Below, piece after piece: positions 8,801-17,885 of a stretch of 64,000 nucleotides of DNA; position 1 is the stretch's first letter, and every line of letters starts with the position of its first letter. Under the pieces are notes generated by a model. That model worked only from the letters and a program-made list of their open reading frames with translations. It searched no databases and was not told the origin of the DNA. Location: assembly GCF_018861005.1 (NCBI RefSeq), contig NZ_JAHKQL010000004.1:367459-431458 (forward strand). Direction: 5' to 3'. Made by a program: the position numbers and the translations under genes. This DNA is from Polaribacter vadi (GTDB lineage: Bacteria > Bacteroidota > Bacteroidia > Flavobacteriales > Flavobacteriaceae).

Positions 8801-10192
8801 GTTTTACGAAAAGCCATGGGTAAAAAGCAGATTGCTGTACTTGATAAAATGAAACCTAAGTTTATTGAGCAAGCAGGTAAAAATGGTCATGATGAAGAAA
8901 AACTAGAAAAAATATGGAAAGACTGGGAAGCCTTCGCTAGTTATGCCTTCAATAAATCTCACTCTACTTGTTATGCTTGGATTGCTTATCAAACTGCGTA
9001 TTTAAAAGCTCATTATCCTGCAGAATATATGGCTTCTGTACTTTCTAATAATATGAAAGATATTAAAGCTGTTTCTTTCTTTATGGAAGAATGTAAACGA
9101 ATGGGGTTAGAAGTTTTAGGACCAGATTTAAATGAATCTTATTTAAAATTCTCAGTAAATAAAGATGGAGCTGTTCGTTTTGGAATGGCTGCTGTCAAAG
9201 GTGTAGGTGCTGCTGCTGTAAGAGCCATAATTAAAGAGCGCACAGAAAACGGAAATTATACTTCTATCTTTGATTTAGCAAAACGTGTAGATTTAAGAGC
9301 CGCTAACAAAAAATCTTTTGATAGTTTAATTAAAGCAGGTGCATTCGATTCTTTTACAGATACACACAGAGCGCAATATTTTGCAACTGATGAAAAAGGA
9401 TTAACCTTCTTAGAACGTGCTATGAAATTTGGTAGTAAATATCAAGAAAACAAGAATTCTGCACAGGTTTCTATGTTTGGAGAAGCTTCTACTGTTCAGT
9501 TTCCTGAACCAGATATTCCTGAGTGTGAAACTTGGGGAACAATGGAACTTTTATCACAAGAAAAAGAAGTAATTGGTATTTATATTTCTGCACATCCTCT
9601 AGATGATTTTAAAAATGAAATGATTTTCTGTAATGCTTCATTAAAATATTTTAAAGAAGATTTGGCCAAATATGTGGGTATGAATTTATCTTTTGCAGGT
9701 ATAATTACAGATGTGCAACACAGAGTTTCTAAAGCTGGTAAAGGTTGGGCAATGTTTACCATAGAAGATTATGGAGATAGTAATGAGTTTAGAATTTTTG
9801 GTGAAGATTACTTAAAAATGAAACACTTTTTAGTACCCAATTCTTTCTTATTTGTGCGTGCAACAATTCAACCTGGCTGGACAAACAAAGAAGGTGTAAC
9901 TGGCGAACCAAGATTAAAGTTTACAGAAATGAAATTATTACACGATATTATGGATGAGTTGTGTAAAAAGTTAACTATTAAAATTTCTGTGGATGATATA
10001 ACTGAAGAAACCATTACTAACCTACAGAGAATTCTTAGAACAAATGGTGGTAAGCAGTCTTTAAAGTTTACTATTTGGGATGCTAAAGAAAAAATTGAAG
10101 TAAACTTACCAAGTAGAAACACAAAAGTTAATGTTTCTAATGAATTGTTAGCTACACTTCAAAACCAACAAATTAACTATAAGTTGAATTAA
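5855..10192 (+). CDS. dnaE: DNA polymerase III alpha subunit with N-terminal proofreading exonuclease
   Basis: The replicative polymerase, 1445 aa against about 1160 for E. coli DnaE. The extra length is an N-terminal DEDD 3'-5' exonuclease with all motifs intact: DTETTG (D6, E8), NVGFD (D105) and HNATAD (H170, D175). A PHP domain follows (HLHNHTQYS from H262), then the DnaE palm/thumb/fingers with GPGRGSAAGS (from about 631) and the catalytic PDIDIDF (D673, D675). The helix-hairpin-helix and OB-fold region is at the C-terminus. Proofreading is thus encoded in cis, as is usual for Flavobacteriia. The domain order (Exo-PHP-Pol) differs from PolC, where the exonuclease is inserted inside PHP. 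It starts 30 bases after an AT-rich spacer and has no obvious operon partner. Confidence 0.96.
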   Translation: MYLIFDTETTGLPKSWNAPITDTDNWPRCIQIAWQLHDEMGNILEHNDFLIQPEGFNIPYDAERIHGISTELADEQGISLEKGLALFNEALKKTKFIVGQNVGFDINIMGCEFHRLGVENNLTKLPLLDTCTEKTATMCQIPGGRGGKFKLPTLTELHNHLFGVGFGEAHNATADVEATTRCFLELIRLREFTKEQLDVDADYFKNFSEANPKPIQVIGLKHINLKKESDKIRKRLEKLKDVKETKSTSEGLAELKDVQFAHLHNHTQYSVLQSTMQIGNIVKAAAKDNMPAIAMTDTANMMASFHFVSAILNHNKSAENPIKPIIGCEFNVCEDHKNKSQKDNGYQVVLLAKNKKGYHNLAKMSSIAFVDGFYYVPRIDREIIKKYKDDIIVLTGNLYGEVPSKILNLGEKQAEEALLWWKEEFQDDFYIELMRHNQQDENIVNETLLKFSKNHDIKIVATNNTFYLEKKDANAHDILLCVKDGEKQATPKGKGRGYRYGLPNEEYYFKSSDEMKTLFADLPEAIINIQEIVDKIEIFTLARDVLLPAFDIPEKFKDAKDDEDGGKRGENNFLKHLTFEGAKIRYGEITESIKERLDFELEVIEKTGYPGYFLIVEDFIREARKMDVAVGPGRGSAAGSVVAYCLWITNIDPIKYDLLFERFLNPERVSMPDIDIDFDDEGRGRVMDYVIDKYGANQVAQIITYGTMAAKSSIRDTARVLDLPLFEADRIAKLIPGIKLKNIFGDDPKSKGKVDGLRAEEKQLVEELRNMSFGSDLVSETINKATILEGSVRNTGIHACGVIITPGDITNYVPVALAKDSDMYVTQFDNSVVESAGLLKMDFLGLKTLTLIKDTVKIVKAKHNVDLDPENFPLDDEKTYELFQRGETVGIFQYESPGMQKHMRSLKPTVFADLIAMNALYRPGPMEYIPSFINRKHGTEDIEYDLPAMEEYLAETYGITVYQEQVMLLSQKLADFTKGEADVLRKAMGKKQIAVLDKMKPKFIEQAGKNGHDEEKLEKIWKDWEAFASYAFNKSHSTCYAWIAYQTAYLKAHYPAEYMASVLSNNMKDIKAVSFFMEECKRMGLEVLGPDLNESYLKFSVNKDGAVRFGMAAVKGVGAAAVRAIIKERTENGNYTSIFDLAKRVDLRAANKKSFDSLIKAGAFDSFTDTHRAQYFATDEKGLTFLERAMKFGSKYQENKNSAQVSMFGEASTVQFPEPDIPECETWGTMELLSQEKEVIGIYISAHPLDDFKNEMIFCNASLKYFKEDLAKYVGMNLSFAGIITDVQHRVSKAGKGWAMFTIEDYGDSNEFRIFGEDYLKMKHFLVPNSFLFVRATIQPGWTNKEGVTGEPRLKFTEMKLLHDIMDELCKKLTIKISVDDITEETITNLQRILRTNGGKQSLKFTIWDAKEKIEVNLPSRNTKVNVSNELLATLQNQQINYKLN

Positions 10193-10316
10193 AATAACAT
10201 ATTCTTGTATTATGAGCGCTATTTTTATCAATATGATGAAATAGTTCTTTTTATTTATCAAAAATTTATTTTATTATTTTTATCATTTTAAAAGCTGTTA
10301 TAAATCGTTTATTTTG

Positions 10317-10324
10317 TAATTTTG
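10317..10324 (+). promoter_or_regulatory. -7 box for the FAD oxidase/HAD pair
   Basis: TAATTTTG, a full TAnnTTTG match ending 20 bases before the ATG at 10345. No clear -33 box. Confidence 0.5.
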
Positions 10325-10344
10325 TTTAACGAAAGTAAGATATT

Positions 10345-11673
10345 ATGAAACAAAAAAATAACGGTACTTGGGTTAGCTGGAATGGAAATTTAAAGTATAA
10401 CTACGCAACAAAGTTTGATATTACTACTGAAGATGAACTGAAAGAAGTAATAGCAAATAACGAAAAGATACGTTTTTTTGGAAGCAAACAATCTTCTGCA
10501 GATATTGCTGCTGGCACAGATGTTTTGATTGATATGACAAACTATAACAAAATTGTTTCATATGATTACAACAAAAAAACAATAACAGTTCAGTCTGGTT
10601 TAATATTAAGTGAGTTATTAGAAGCTATAGAATCTGTAGGCTGGTGTATACCTTGTTTACCAGATATTAATACCATTACCATTGGTGGGGCTTTAGCAAC
10701 AGGAACACATGGTACAAGCGGAAAATTATTATGCGAATACATGACTGAATGTAATTTGGTTCTTGCAGATGGTAGCATAAAAAAAATTACTGAACAAGAC
10801 AGTTTAATAGATGCAGTTCGTGTTTCTTTAGGTATGTTAGGTGTAATGTCTACCATTACTTTTCAATGTGAGCCTGCTTATACACTTCATGTAAAAGAAA
10901 GGCCAGAAAACGATAGTGAATGGTTGCCAAAAATAAAAAGCAGATTAAAAGAGCATGACTTTTTAAGAATACTATGGCTACCTCATACAGATAAAGGCTA
11001 TGTAATTACTGGTGATAAAATTGATCCTAAAAAAGAAATTACTGAAAATAAAGGACCAAATTATTTAAAACATAGAAGAAACACTTCTAAATTTTTATAT
11101 AAATATTCTCACAAATTTCCTTGGATCACTGCAATCGCAAACAAAATATTAGCAAAAGCTTTTTTCAGTGCTAAAAAAGAGCACAAAGGCACATTATACC
11201 AAGCTACAGTTACTAAATCTAGAGGGTCTACTTTAGAACTAGCAGAATGGACAATTGCTTTAGACAAATTTCCAGAAGTTTTTAATGAATTAAAAACAGA
11301 AATCAACAAATGGAACAACAAATCTTTTATCCACATACCTATGGATGTACGTTTTGTATATCAAGATAAATCTTGGTTAAGTTATGCTTATGGGCATGAT
11401 ACAGTAACTATGGGATGTGTTTCTAGAAATGCTGCAACTGCAGATACTTATGAAGCCTTTAAAAGTATAGAAAAAATATTTTTAAAACACGGAGGCAGAC
11501 CTCATTGGGGCAAACGTTTTTCTGCTAAAAATGCTCAATTATCTAAAATTTACCCAAAATGGGATGCTTTTAAAGAAATTCGAGAAAAATTAGACCCAAC
11601 TAACAAGTTTTTAAATCCATATTTAACTAAATTAGTATCCGCTAAAACACTTGTAAATGAAACTGCAGCCTAA
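10345..11673 (+). CDS. FAD-binding oxidoreductase, aldonolactone/alditol oxidase family
   Basis: A 442-aa protein of the VAO/PCMH flavoprotein family. Residues 20-190 form the FAD-binding domain, with the PP-loop at 43-52 (RFFGSKQSSA) and the GGALATGTHGTSG segment (H122). The C-terminal half matches the ALO domain of D-arabinono-lactone, L-gulonolactone and alditol oxidases, ending in PHWGKRFS and DPTNKFLNPYL. In relatives the PP-loop reads G-x-G-H-S and the His carries covalent FAD. Here that position is Gln49, which suggests non-covalent FAD. The 3' end overlaps the following HAD gene by 17 bases, so both products probably act in one sugar or polyol route. The exact substrate is unknown. 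Confidence 0.82.
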   Translation: MKQKNNGTWVSWNGNLKYNYATKFDITTEDELKEVIANNEKIRFFGSKQSSADIAAGTDVLIDMTNYNKIVSYDYNKKTITVQSGLILSELLEAIESVGWCIPCLPDINTITIGGALATGTHGTSGKLLCEYMTECNLVLADGSIKKITEQDSLIDAVRVSLGMLGVMSTITFQCEPAYTLHVKERPENDSEWLPKIKSRLKEHDFLRILWLPHTDKGYVITGDKIDPKKEITENKGPNYLKHRRNTSKFLYKYSHKFPWITAIANKILAKAFFSAKKEHKGTLYQATVTKSRGSTLELAEWTIALDKFPEVFNELKTEINKWNNKSFIHIPMDVRFVYQDKSWLSYAYGHDTVTMGCVSRNAATADTYEAFKSIEKIFLKHGGRPHWGKRFSAKNAQLSKIYPKWDAFKEIREKLDPTNKFLNPYLTKLVSAKTLVNETAA

Positions 11674-12310
11674 AGGATTTTTATTCGATTTTGATGGAGT
11701 TATTGTAAATAGTTTTAACAGCCATTATTCTGCTTGGACTTCTGCTTTTAAAGAATTATTTAATAAAGAAATTGCTCCTTTTCCTAAAATTCATACAGGT
11801 AAAACACCTTTAATTATTGCTGAATATTTTTGCAGTGTAATTGGTAAAGAACATCAAACTGAAGAATTATATCATTTAAAAGATGAGCATTTAGACAAGT
11901 ATTTTACAGTGCCTGAATTATTACCTGGTGTTCATGAATTTACAGATTTGTTATCCGAAGAAAAGATTCCTTACGGAATTGCAAGTAACGCCACTAAACA
12001 GTTTTTAAAGAACAGCATTCATCATTTAAACTTAAATTTTAAAACTGTTTTTGGTGTACAAGATTATGAAAAACCAAAACCAGATCCTGAAGCATATAAA
12101 ACGCTAGCAAAAGCCTTAGGGTTTAAAAAAGAAGAGTTTAAAGATCTTTGGGTTTTTGAAGATAGCTTAACAGGTACAAAGGCTGCTAAAGCTGCAGGCA
12201 TGAAGCCTATAGGAATTTTAACTCAATACTCTGAAGCTGAATTAAAAGAAGCTGGTAGTATTTTGGTTTTTCCTACTTTGTTAGAAGCTTATCAATATTT
12301 AGTAAAATAA
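11657..12310 (+). CDS. HAD-superfamily hydrolase, beta-phosphoglucomutase-like
   Basis: A 217-aa HAD phosphatase/phosphomutase. Motif I is DFDGVIVNS (D11 nucleophile, D13 acid/base), motif II lies in PYGIASNATKQ, the motif III Lys in EKPKPDPEAY, and motif IV in WVFEDSLTG. The helical cap between motif I and II is of the subclass I type. It overlaps the preceding oxidase by 17 bases (translational coupling) and ends one base before the convergent gldA stop. It likely dephosphorylates a sugar phosphate linked to the oxidase substrate; this is inferred from context. Confidence 0.85.
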   Translation: MKLQPKGFLFDFDGVIVNSFNSHYSAWTSAFKELFNKEIAPFPKIHTGKTPLIIAEYFCSVIGKEHQTEELYHLKDEHLDKYFTVPELLPGVHEFTDLLSEEKIPYGIASNATKQFLKNSIHHLNLNFKTVFGVQDYEKPKPDPEAYKTLAKALGFKKEEFKDLWVFEDSLTGTKAAKAAGMKPIGILTQYSEAELKEAGSILVFPTLLEAYQYLVK

Positions 12311-13204
12311 TTATTGAGTTACTTCTCTAAACAAGGTTTCTAAATTCTTATTTTCGGTATTTAAACCTAATATTTTCAATCCATTTTCTTGAGCAAAATC
12401 AAAGATTTTTGGCCTCATATCTTCATCACTTTCAAAAGTAATATACCAAGTGTTATCGTAATTATTTTTATAGGAAACTATATTTGGTAATCGATTTATA
12501 AATTGCTCTTCTATCTTATAATCGAAAGTTACAATAATAGTTTGTTGATTATTTTCTTTTAAATCTGCGAGGTTTTTATCTACTAATATTTCTCCTTTTT
12601 TTATGATGATAACTCTATCGCAAACAGCTTCTACTTCTTGCATAATATGTGTAGAAAATAGCACTGTTTTCTCTTTACCTAATTCAGAAATTAAAGCTCT
12701 AATTTCTACTAATTGATTAGGATCTAAACCTGTTGTTGGTTCATCTAAAATTAAAACAGAAGGATTGTGTAAAATGGCTGCAGCCAAACCTACTCTTTGC
12801 TGATATCCTTTAGACAATTGATTAATTTTCTTGTGAGCCTCAACAGTTAACCCTACTTTTTCGATACAAGTTTCTATTTGGCTTTTATCAACTTTAAAAA
12901 TGGAAGCCTGAAATTGCAAGTATTCTCGTACATACATATCTGCATACAAAGGGTTGTGTTCTGGCAAATAACCAATAGTTTTTTGTGCTGCTAATGGATT
13001 TTTTAAAACATCTATTTCATCAACCAAAACTTCACCAGAATTTGGTTTTATAAAGCCCGTTAAAATTTTCATCATTGTTGATTTTCCTGCCCCATTTGGA
13101 CCTAAAAAACCAATAATTTGACCTTTATCCGCAGAAAAAGAAATATTATTTAAAGCTTTTTGAGTTTTATATGTTTTTGTTACTGATGCTACTTTTATCG
13201 ACAT
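12311..13204 (-). CDS. gldA: Gliding-motility ABC transporter ATP-binding subunit GldA
   Basis: A 297-aa ABC ATPase with Walker A GPNGAGKST (35-43), signature LSKGYQQR, Walker B VLILDEPTTGLDPNQL and switch His in FSTHIMQEVEAVCDRVIII. The C-terminal extension (YLPEHNPLYADMYVREYLQF earlier, LETLFREVTQ at the end) follows the GldA pattern. GldA works with GldF and GldG, an ABC transporter linked to gliding motility in some Bacteroidota and dispensable in others. gldFG are not in this window. Other ABC-2 export ATPases are close in sequence, so the name is likely rather than certain. Confidence 0.78.
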   Translation of the reverse strand: MSIKVASVTKTYKTQKALNNISFSADKGQIIGFLGPNGAGKSTMMKILTGFIKPNSGEVLVDEIDVLKNPLAAQKTIGYLPEHNPLYADMYVREYLQFQASIFKVDKSQIETCIEKVGLTVEAHKKINQLSKGYQQRVGLAAAILHNPSVLILDEPTTGLDPNQLVEIRALISELGKEKTVLFSTHIMQEVEAVCDRVIIIKKGEILVDKNLADLKENNQQTIIVTFDYKIEEQFINRLPNIVSYKNNYDNTWYITFESDEDMRPKIFDFAQENGLKILGLNTENKNLETLFREVTQ

Positions 13205-13288
13205 TAGTTTATTTAAATTAATTCTCGAAAGAAATTTAAAGTTCTTAAAAATTTACTCGAACTTACATTATTGATAACGAATTTAGTT

Positions 13289-13296
13289 CAAAATTA
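13289..13296 (-). promoter_or_regulatory. Possible gldA -7 box
   Basis: The minus strand reads TAATTTTG (TAnnTTTG). It is 84 bases before the gldA start and touches the end of the upstream gene. No -33 box is seen, so this is weak. Confidence 0.3.
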
Positions 13297-14064
13297 GTTT
13301 GTAACAACAGTTTTATTCTCACGTATTTTTCTGATGTTTTTCATTCTTAACCAAGTTATTTTATAACGTTTTTTATACACCCACAAACAACCTAAATCTA
13401 ATAAAAAATAGAATAAACTAATTCCACTTGGTGGATTATGGCTTGGTAAAAATGGAATAACATCCCAAGCAATTGGTGGCCATTCCCAACATAAAAGACT
13501 TGTACCTATAATCTCTAAATAAGCAACAGAAACGTACATTGTTAAATAAAACAAACGTTCTCTTGGCTTGTTTCTTAAAATATATAAGGTTGCCATTGTC
13601 ATTATAAAACCAAAAACATCGAACTTAAAAATTAAGAAAATACTTGCATAAATAAAGATAAAAATAGCTAAAAATATTTCAATCTTTTTTCTGTGTTTAA
13701 TGATTGAGGCTGCCTTAGAAAAATACAAAACCGCTAAATAAACTAAAGCGTGCCCAAAAGGAATATAATGTGGTACATTTTCTAGTCTGTAAGTATACAT
13801 CCCCAGTAAAACCGAGAAAAGATACTCTCCAAAAAAACCGATTAAAACTCCAGCAATTAAGTGTTCTCTAGATCTTTTATTTACCTTAAAATACACAATT
13901 GGAAAAACCAAAAGCATACTGATATTTGCATATAATTGTGCATTATCTGTTTTGCTAAAAATGTAAAATCCATCTAAAAAAAGACCATAAGCAATAAATA
14001 AATACAGTAATCCTAAACTTTTAAAAGTAGCGTATAAAGATGATTTTGTTGCTAATAAACTCAT
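13294..14064 (-). CDS. Multi-pass membrane protein, unknown function
   Basis: A 256-aa integral membrane protein with about seven or eight predicted membrane segments (for example LLYLFIAYGLFLDGFYIF, LIAGVLIGFFGEYLFSVLL, IFLAIFIFIYASIFLIF, FYFLLDLGCLWVYK). A conserved-looking loop, WEWPPIAWDVIPFLPSHNPPSG, sits before the last helix, and a basic C-terminal tail follows. I do not recognise the family. It lies between gldA and the GLPGLI/TonB operon on the same strand, and the terminator just upstream separates it from that operon. Confidence 0.7.
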   Translation of the reverse strand: MSLLATKSSLYATFKSLGLLYLFIAYGLFLDGFYIFSKTDNAQLYANISMLLVFPIVYFKVNKRSREHLIAGVLIGFFGEYLFSVLLGMYTYRLENVPHYIPFGHALVYLAVLYFSKAASIIKHRKKIEIFLAIFIFIYASIFLIFKFDVFGFIMTMATLYILRNKPRERLFYLTMYVSVAYLEIIGTSLLCWEWPPIAWDVIPFLPSHNPPSGISLFYFLLDLGCLWVYKKRYKITWLRMKNIRKIRENKTVVTN

Positions 14065-14090
14065 ACTGTAAAAGTAAATAAACTAAATAA

Positions 14091-14117
14091 AAAATGGCTC
14101 TAAAAAAGAGCCATTTA
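14091..14117 (-). terminator. Terminator of the GLPGLI/TonB-type barrel operon
   Basis: Perfect 9-bp stem AAATGGCTC / GAGCCATTT with a 7-nt loop. On the minus strand it is followed by TTTTTTATTT. It lies 20 bases past the stop of the barrel gene. Confidence 0.85.
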
Positions 14118-14137
14118 AAAATAAATAAAATATTTTG

Positions 14138-16909
14138 TTATAGTTGGTAACGCAACCTTAAGCTGATGAATCTTGGCATAATAAATCTTTCATTTACATT
14201 AAATGAAATAATACTTTGCCCAACAGAAGTTTCTGAACCAGTACCTAATAAGTTACTACCTACTAATTCATATTCCATTTTAGCATCTTTATCTTTTCTG
14301 TAGGCTAACTTAGCATTCCAAATATTAAAAGAACTTTGTTTAGCACCTTCTTGCCTAACTTCATTAAAAGTAAAATCTGATGTTAGTGTTAAAGAGTTCC
14401 AGATATACGCATCAAAATTAATTGCTGGTGCATGTGTTACAGTATTAATATCTTCTGTTCTTGCACTATTTACTTGATCGTTATAAGTTAAATTATAAGA
14501 CAAACTAACGTTTGGTGCTTTTCTAAAATTAGTACCAATTCTTGTATTGAATCCTCTAGATACGTTTTCGTTTGTATTCTCTAAAGAGTTGATGAATTGA
14601 TAGCTTTTATTAAAAGAAAAGTTACCACCAATTCTTGCTGTAATTTTTCTGATTGTTTTGCTTAATCTTGCAGATGCAGTAAAACTCTCATTATCGAAAG
14701 GTGAGTTAATACTTGTACTACTAGAAACTACAGAATTGTCTTCGAAAATTGTATTTGAGTTTACTTGATCTATTGTTTTTCTATAGTTAACTCTTGCAAA
14801 TACACTACTGTTATTAAATAAATTAAAGCTTCTATAAAATAAGCTAACATTATGAAAACTAGCATTTATTAAATCTGCATTACCTGCAAAATAAGAACTA
14901 TAACTATTTGCAACAATACCTCTTGCAATTTGATTTACATCTGTAAAGTTTACTTCTTGTTTATAAGTAAAAGTTAAACTCTCACTGCTTTTAAACTGAG
15001 CAATCGTTTCGAATTCTGGTAAAACTTTAAAGAAAGTATCTTTAAAAGTTTCTGAACCATATTGTGTATTGTTAGAGTTGTAAGAGTGTACTGTAAAACC
15101 AGGAGTTATTGTAAAAATCCCTGTTTTTAGACGGTATCTTAAACCTGCATAAATATCTGTAAAATTGTACTCAGTATCATTTGTAGTTTCAGAACTATCA
15201 ATTCCTGCAATAGCTGGAGTTGGGTCTACTTCTGAACCATCATCTAAAATCTGGAAAAAACGTGAATCGTAATTCTGAGAACTTAATATAGTACCAGTTA
15301 CAAAGTTTAAATTACTCTTATCATTTAAAATATAGTAATAATCTAATTTAGCATCTACTTGATTTGTTTTTACGCGTCTGTCTTGTTCTAAATTGTAGTA
15401 CAAATTAGATCTGTCTAAACCTAAGGTAAATGCAGTATCATCAAAACCATCTTCAGAGTCTTCTAAATCTTCGTCATTAGTTGGGTTATTATTAAAAGGA
15501 TCATTTTCTAAAGAAGCAACATAAAAAGGGTCTTCATCTTGTAATAAATGTTGCACTTCTAAAGCAAAAATGTTTTTTTCATTTGCTGTATAAAAGTAGC
15601 TAAAATCTTGATTAATAGTATAAGGTGTAGCTTTTTCTGTTTCAGTAATATCACTTAAAACAAAAGAATTTACATTATCTGTTCTAAACTCATTAGAAAA
15701 ACGACCAGAAACATTATAGTTTAATTGATTATTGATGTTCTTTTTATATATAGTACTAAATCTAAACAAGCCATTATTACTAGTTTGGTTTGTACTATTA
15801 TCTACAACATCGTCTGGGGTATCTGGATCTATATAATCTATAGTATTTATATTTCTTTGACCATTAGAATTACCAGACCAAATTAAAAATCCGCTTAAAT
15901 CTAATTTAGGATTAGGAGAGTATGAAAAGTTTAAAGCAGCTAACTTAGTTTCTATTCTGTTTGCATTTCTAGTGCTTGCATTTAAAAAACCAATACCTGC
16001 ATCTGCAATGTTAATGTTTGTACCATTAGATGGACTTTGGCTCTGAAAACTACCACCAAAGCTTCTTGCATCTCTTCTGCTTAGTACAACTTCTCCCATA
16101 TTATTTACATCACCAATAATATTGATTGTATATTTAGGAGTGTAATAAAATAATTTTGGCTGAAATAAATACAAACCTGTATCTGGTGAGTCTCCTGCAC
16201 CTGCTAAAACATCTCCAAACCAAAAGTTCTTTTTACCCTCTTTTAATTTTATATTGATGGCAACTCTATCTTGGTTGTTTTGTACACCACTTAATTGGCT
16301 AACATCGCCATAATTTCTTAAAACCTGAATTTTATCTACAGCATTAGATGGTATGTTTTCTGTAGCTAATTTAGTATCACCACTAAAAAACTCTTTACCA
16401 TCTATCATTATTTTTTCTACAGCTTTACCTTCTACTTCTATTTGTCCATCATCATTAATTTCTACTCCAGGTAATTTATCTAAAACATCTTTTAACTTAC
16501 GTTCAGAACCATTTTTAAACGAATCTGCATTATAAACTATGGTATCTCCTTTAATAGTTACTGGCATTTTAGCAACAATATTAATACCATCTAGCATATT
16601 GTCTTCGAACATTGTGTAGTTTTTTACAATACTCTCTTCTTTTGTTTGTACAGTTTCGCTAATTTCTTTAAAACCTACATAACTAATTTTTACATTATAA
16701 GTAGTATTACGTTTTAAATCTAATTTAAAACTTCCACTTGCATCTGTAAAGCCAAAAGAGCTAATTGTTTTTGCAACATTATCTATAGCAATAACATTTG
16801 CCATTTCTAAAGGTTCACCAATAGAATCTTTAACAACACCTCTTAGGGTAATTTGGGCTGTAGAAACCCATGACACCATTAAAATGGTGAATAATAATAT
16901 TTTTTTCAT
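14138..16909 (-). CDS. TonB-dependent-receptor-like outer-membrane beta-barrel protein
   Basis: A 923-aa outer-membrane protein with a signal peptide (1-18, ending VSTA before Q). A carboxypeptidase-D-like beta-sandwich at about 20-105 (TLRGVVKDSIGEPLEMANVIA) is followed by a plug domain at about 110-225 (LKDVLDKLPGVEINDDGQIEVEGKAVE, then NQDRVAINIKLKEG). A large beta-barrel rich in aromatic and Asn-alternating strands ends in RLRYQL. This matches the outer-membrane beta-barrel family seen next to GLPGLI genes in flavobacteria. It is the last gene of the operon with the two GLPGLI proteins, so it probably works with them. The cargo is unknown. Confidence 0.88.
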   Translation of the reverse strand: MKKILLFTILMVSWVSTAQITLRGVVKDSIGEPLEMANVIAIDNVAKTISSFGFTDASGSFKLDLKRNTTYNVKISYVGFKEISETVQTKEESIVKNYTMFEDNMLDGINIVAKMPVTIKGDTIVYNADSFKNGSERKLKDVLDKLPGVEINDDGQIEVEGKAVEKIMIDGKEFFSGDTKLATENIPSNAVDKIQVLRNYGDVSQLSGVQNNQDRVAINIKLKEGKKNFWFGDVLAGAGDSPDTGLYLFQPKLFYYTPKYTINIIGDVNNMGEVVLSRRDARSFGGSFQSQSPSNGTNINIADAGIGFLNASTRNANRIETKLAALNFSYSPNPKLDLSGFLIWSGNSNGQRNINTIDYIDPDTPDDVVDNSTNQTSNNGLFRFSTIYKKNINNQLNYNVSGRFSNEFRTDNVNSFVLSDITETEKATPYTINQDFSYFYTANEKNIFALEVQHLLQDEDPFYVASLENDPFNNNPTNDEDLEDSEDGFDDTAFTLGLDRSNLYYNLEQDRRVKTNQVDAKLDYYYILNDKSNLNFVTGTILSSQNYDSRFFQILDDGSEVDPTPAIAGIDSSETTNDTEYNFTDIYAGLRYRLKTGIFTITPGFTVHSYNSNNTQYGSETFKDTFFKVLPEFETIAQFKSSESLTFTYKQEVNFTDVNQIARGIVANSYSSYFAGNADLINASFHNVSLFYRSFNLFNNSSVFARVNYRKTIDQVNSNTIFEDNSVVSSSTSINSPFDNESFTASARLSKTIRKITARIGGNFSFNKSYQFINSLENTNENVSRGFNTRIGTNFRKAPNVSLSYNLTYNDQVNSARTEDINTVTHAPAINFDAYIWNSLTLTSDFTFNEVRQEGAKQSSFNIWNAKLAYRKDKDAKMEYELVGSNLLGTGSETSVGQSIISFNVNERFIMPRFISLRLRYQL

Positions 16910-16954
16910 GTTTGATTTGTTTGAATTTTATTAAAAAAAGTTACTAAAAGAAGA

Positions 16955-17794
16955 TTAGAATCTTCTTCCTCCTCTACCACCTCCATTTTGAAAGCGCTCT
17001 TTTAATTCGTCTGTTTTAACTTTAACAATTTTGTTGTATTCTTCTCTATCTACTTTTTTACCTTTTTTAGGTTTATCAATTTCTAATGCTTCAGAAGGGT
17101 TTAATACAATTTCTGTACATAACATTGTAGTTCTACCCGTATTTAATTCTAAAATTAAACCTGGCAAACCATAATAAGAATCTGGACCAGAGCTAATAGG
17201 TATTTGCGGAGAATACCAAGCTGTAACTTCTAAAGTTCTAACTTCTGGTTCTTTTTCTTCTTCCTTTTTATCTTCATTATCTGCACCTCTTCTACCTCTT
17301 CTACCAAAAATACTACCAAAATCTACACTTGTATCTACTTTTACTAAAGTTGCTTTGTAACAAGTATATTGACCAATTTTTTTAGTTTCTGAACTTAACT
17401 CCCATTTTGGTTGTTCCATATCCTCAACAATTAAAAAACGTTTACTAAACATTTCAACATCTTCAATCATTTCTTTTTCTTTAAGGTTTTTGTAAATAGC
17501 ACCTTTTCCATTACTTGCTCCAAATCTTCTACCAGAAGTTCCTCCAGGAGCATCTAATTTTACATTCTCTTTAAATTCAGATTCTGTTTTGTTAAAACTT
17601 AAGGTGTATGTTTTTTCTAAAAAATTTTTCATACGAGCCATAATTTGCTTTTTCTCTTGCTCACTTCTTCCTTCAAACCTACTCATATCCATAGTAGTTT
17701 TAGACATGTAGGTTGCTTTACCTTGAAAGTCGTTTTGAGAAAATAAAATATTAGTTGCTAAAACTAATAAGAAAGTAAATACTGATTTCATCAT
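16955..17794 (-). CDS. GLPGLI family secreted protein (copy 1)
   Basis: A 279-aa exported protein with an N-terminal signal peptide ending at LFSQ. It carries the defining motif YYGLPGLILELN, preceded by TAWYSPQIPISSGP, as in the GLPGLI family of Bacteroidota. Several basic, glycine-rich stretches are present (FGRRGRRG, and a C-terminal NGGGRGGRRF). Function is unknown; these proteins usually occur in tandem with TonB-type barrels, as here. It lies 45 bases before the barrel gene and about 90 bases after the second GLPGLI copy. It shares the same layout with that copy, so the pair arose by duplication. Confidence 0.9.
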   Translation of the reverse strand: MMKSVFTFLLVLATNILFSQNDFQGKATYMSKTTMDMSRFEGRSEQEKKQIMARMKNFLEKTYTLSFNKTESEFKENVKLDAPGGTSGRRFGASNGKGAIYKNLKEKEMIEDVEMFSKRFLIVEDMEQPKWELSSETKKIGQYTCYKATLVKVDTSVDFGSIFGRRGRRGADNEDKKEEEKEPEVRTLEVTAWYSPQIPISSGPDSYYGLPGLILELNTGRTTMLCTEIVLNPSEALEIDKPKKGKKVDREEYNKIVKVKTDELKERFQNGGGRGGRRF

Positions 17795-17885
17795 TTTTAT
17801 TTTTTTGTAAAAATATCGGTTATATGTTCAGTATGACTTAAAAAAGGTTTAAAAGTTTAAAGCTGTTGGGAAAACTTTAACACCT

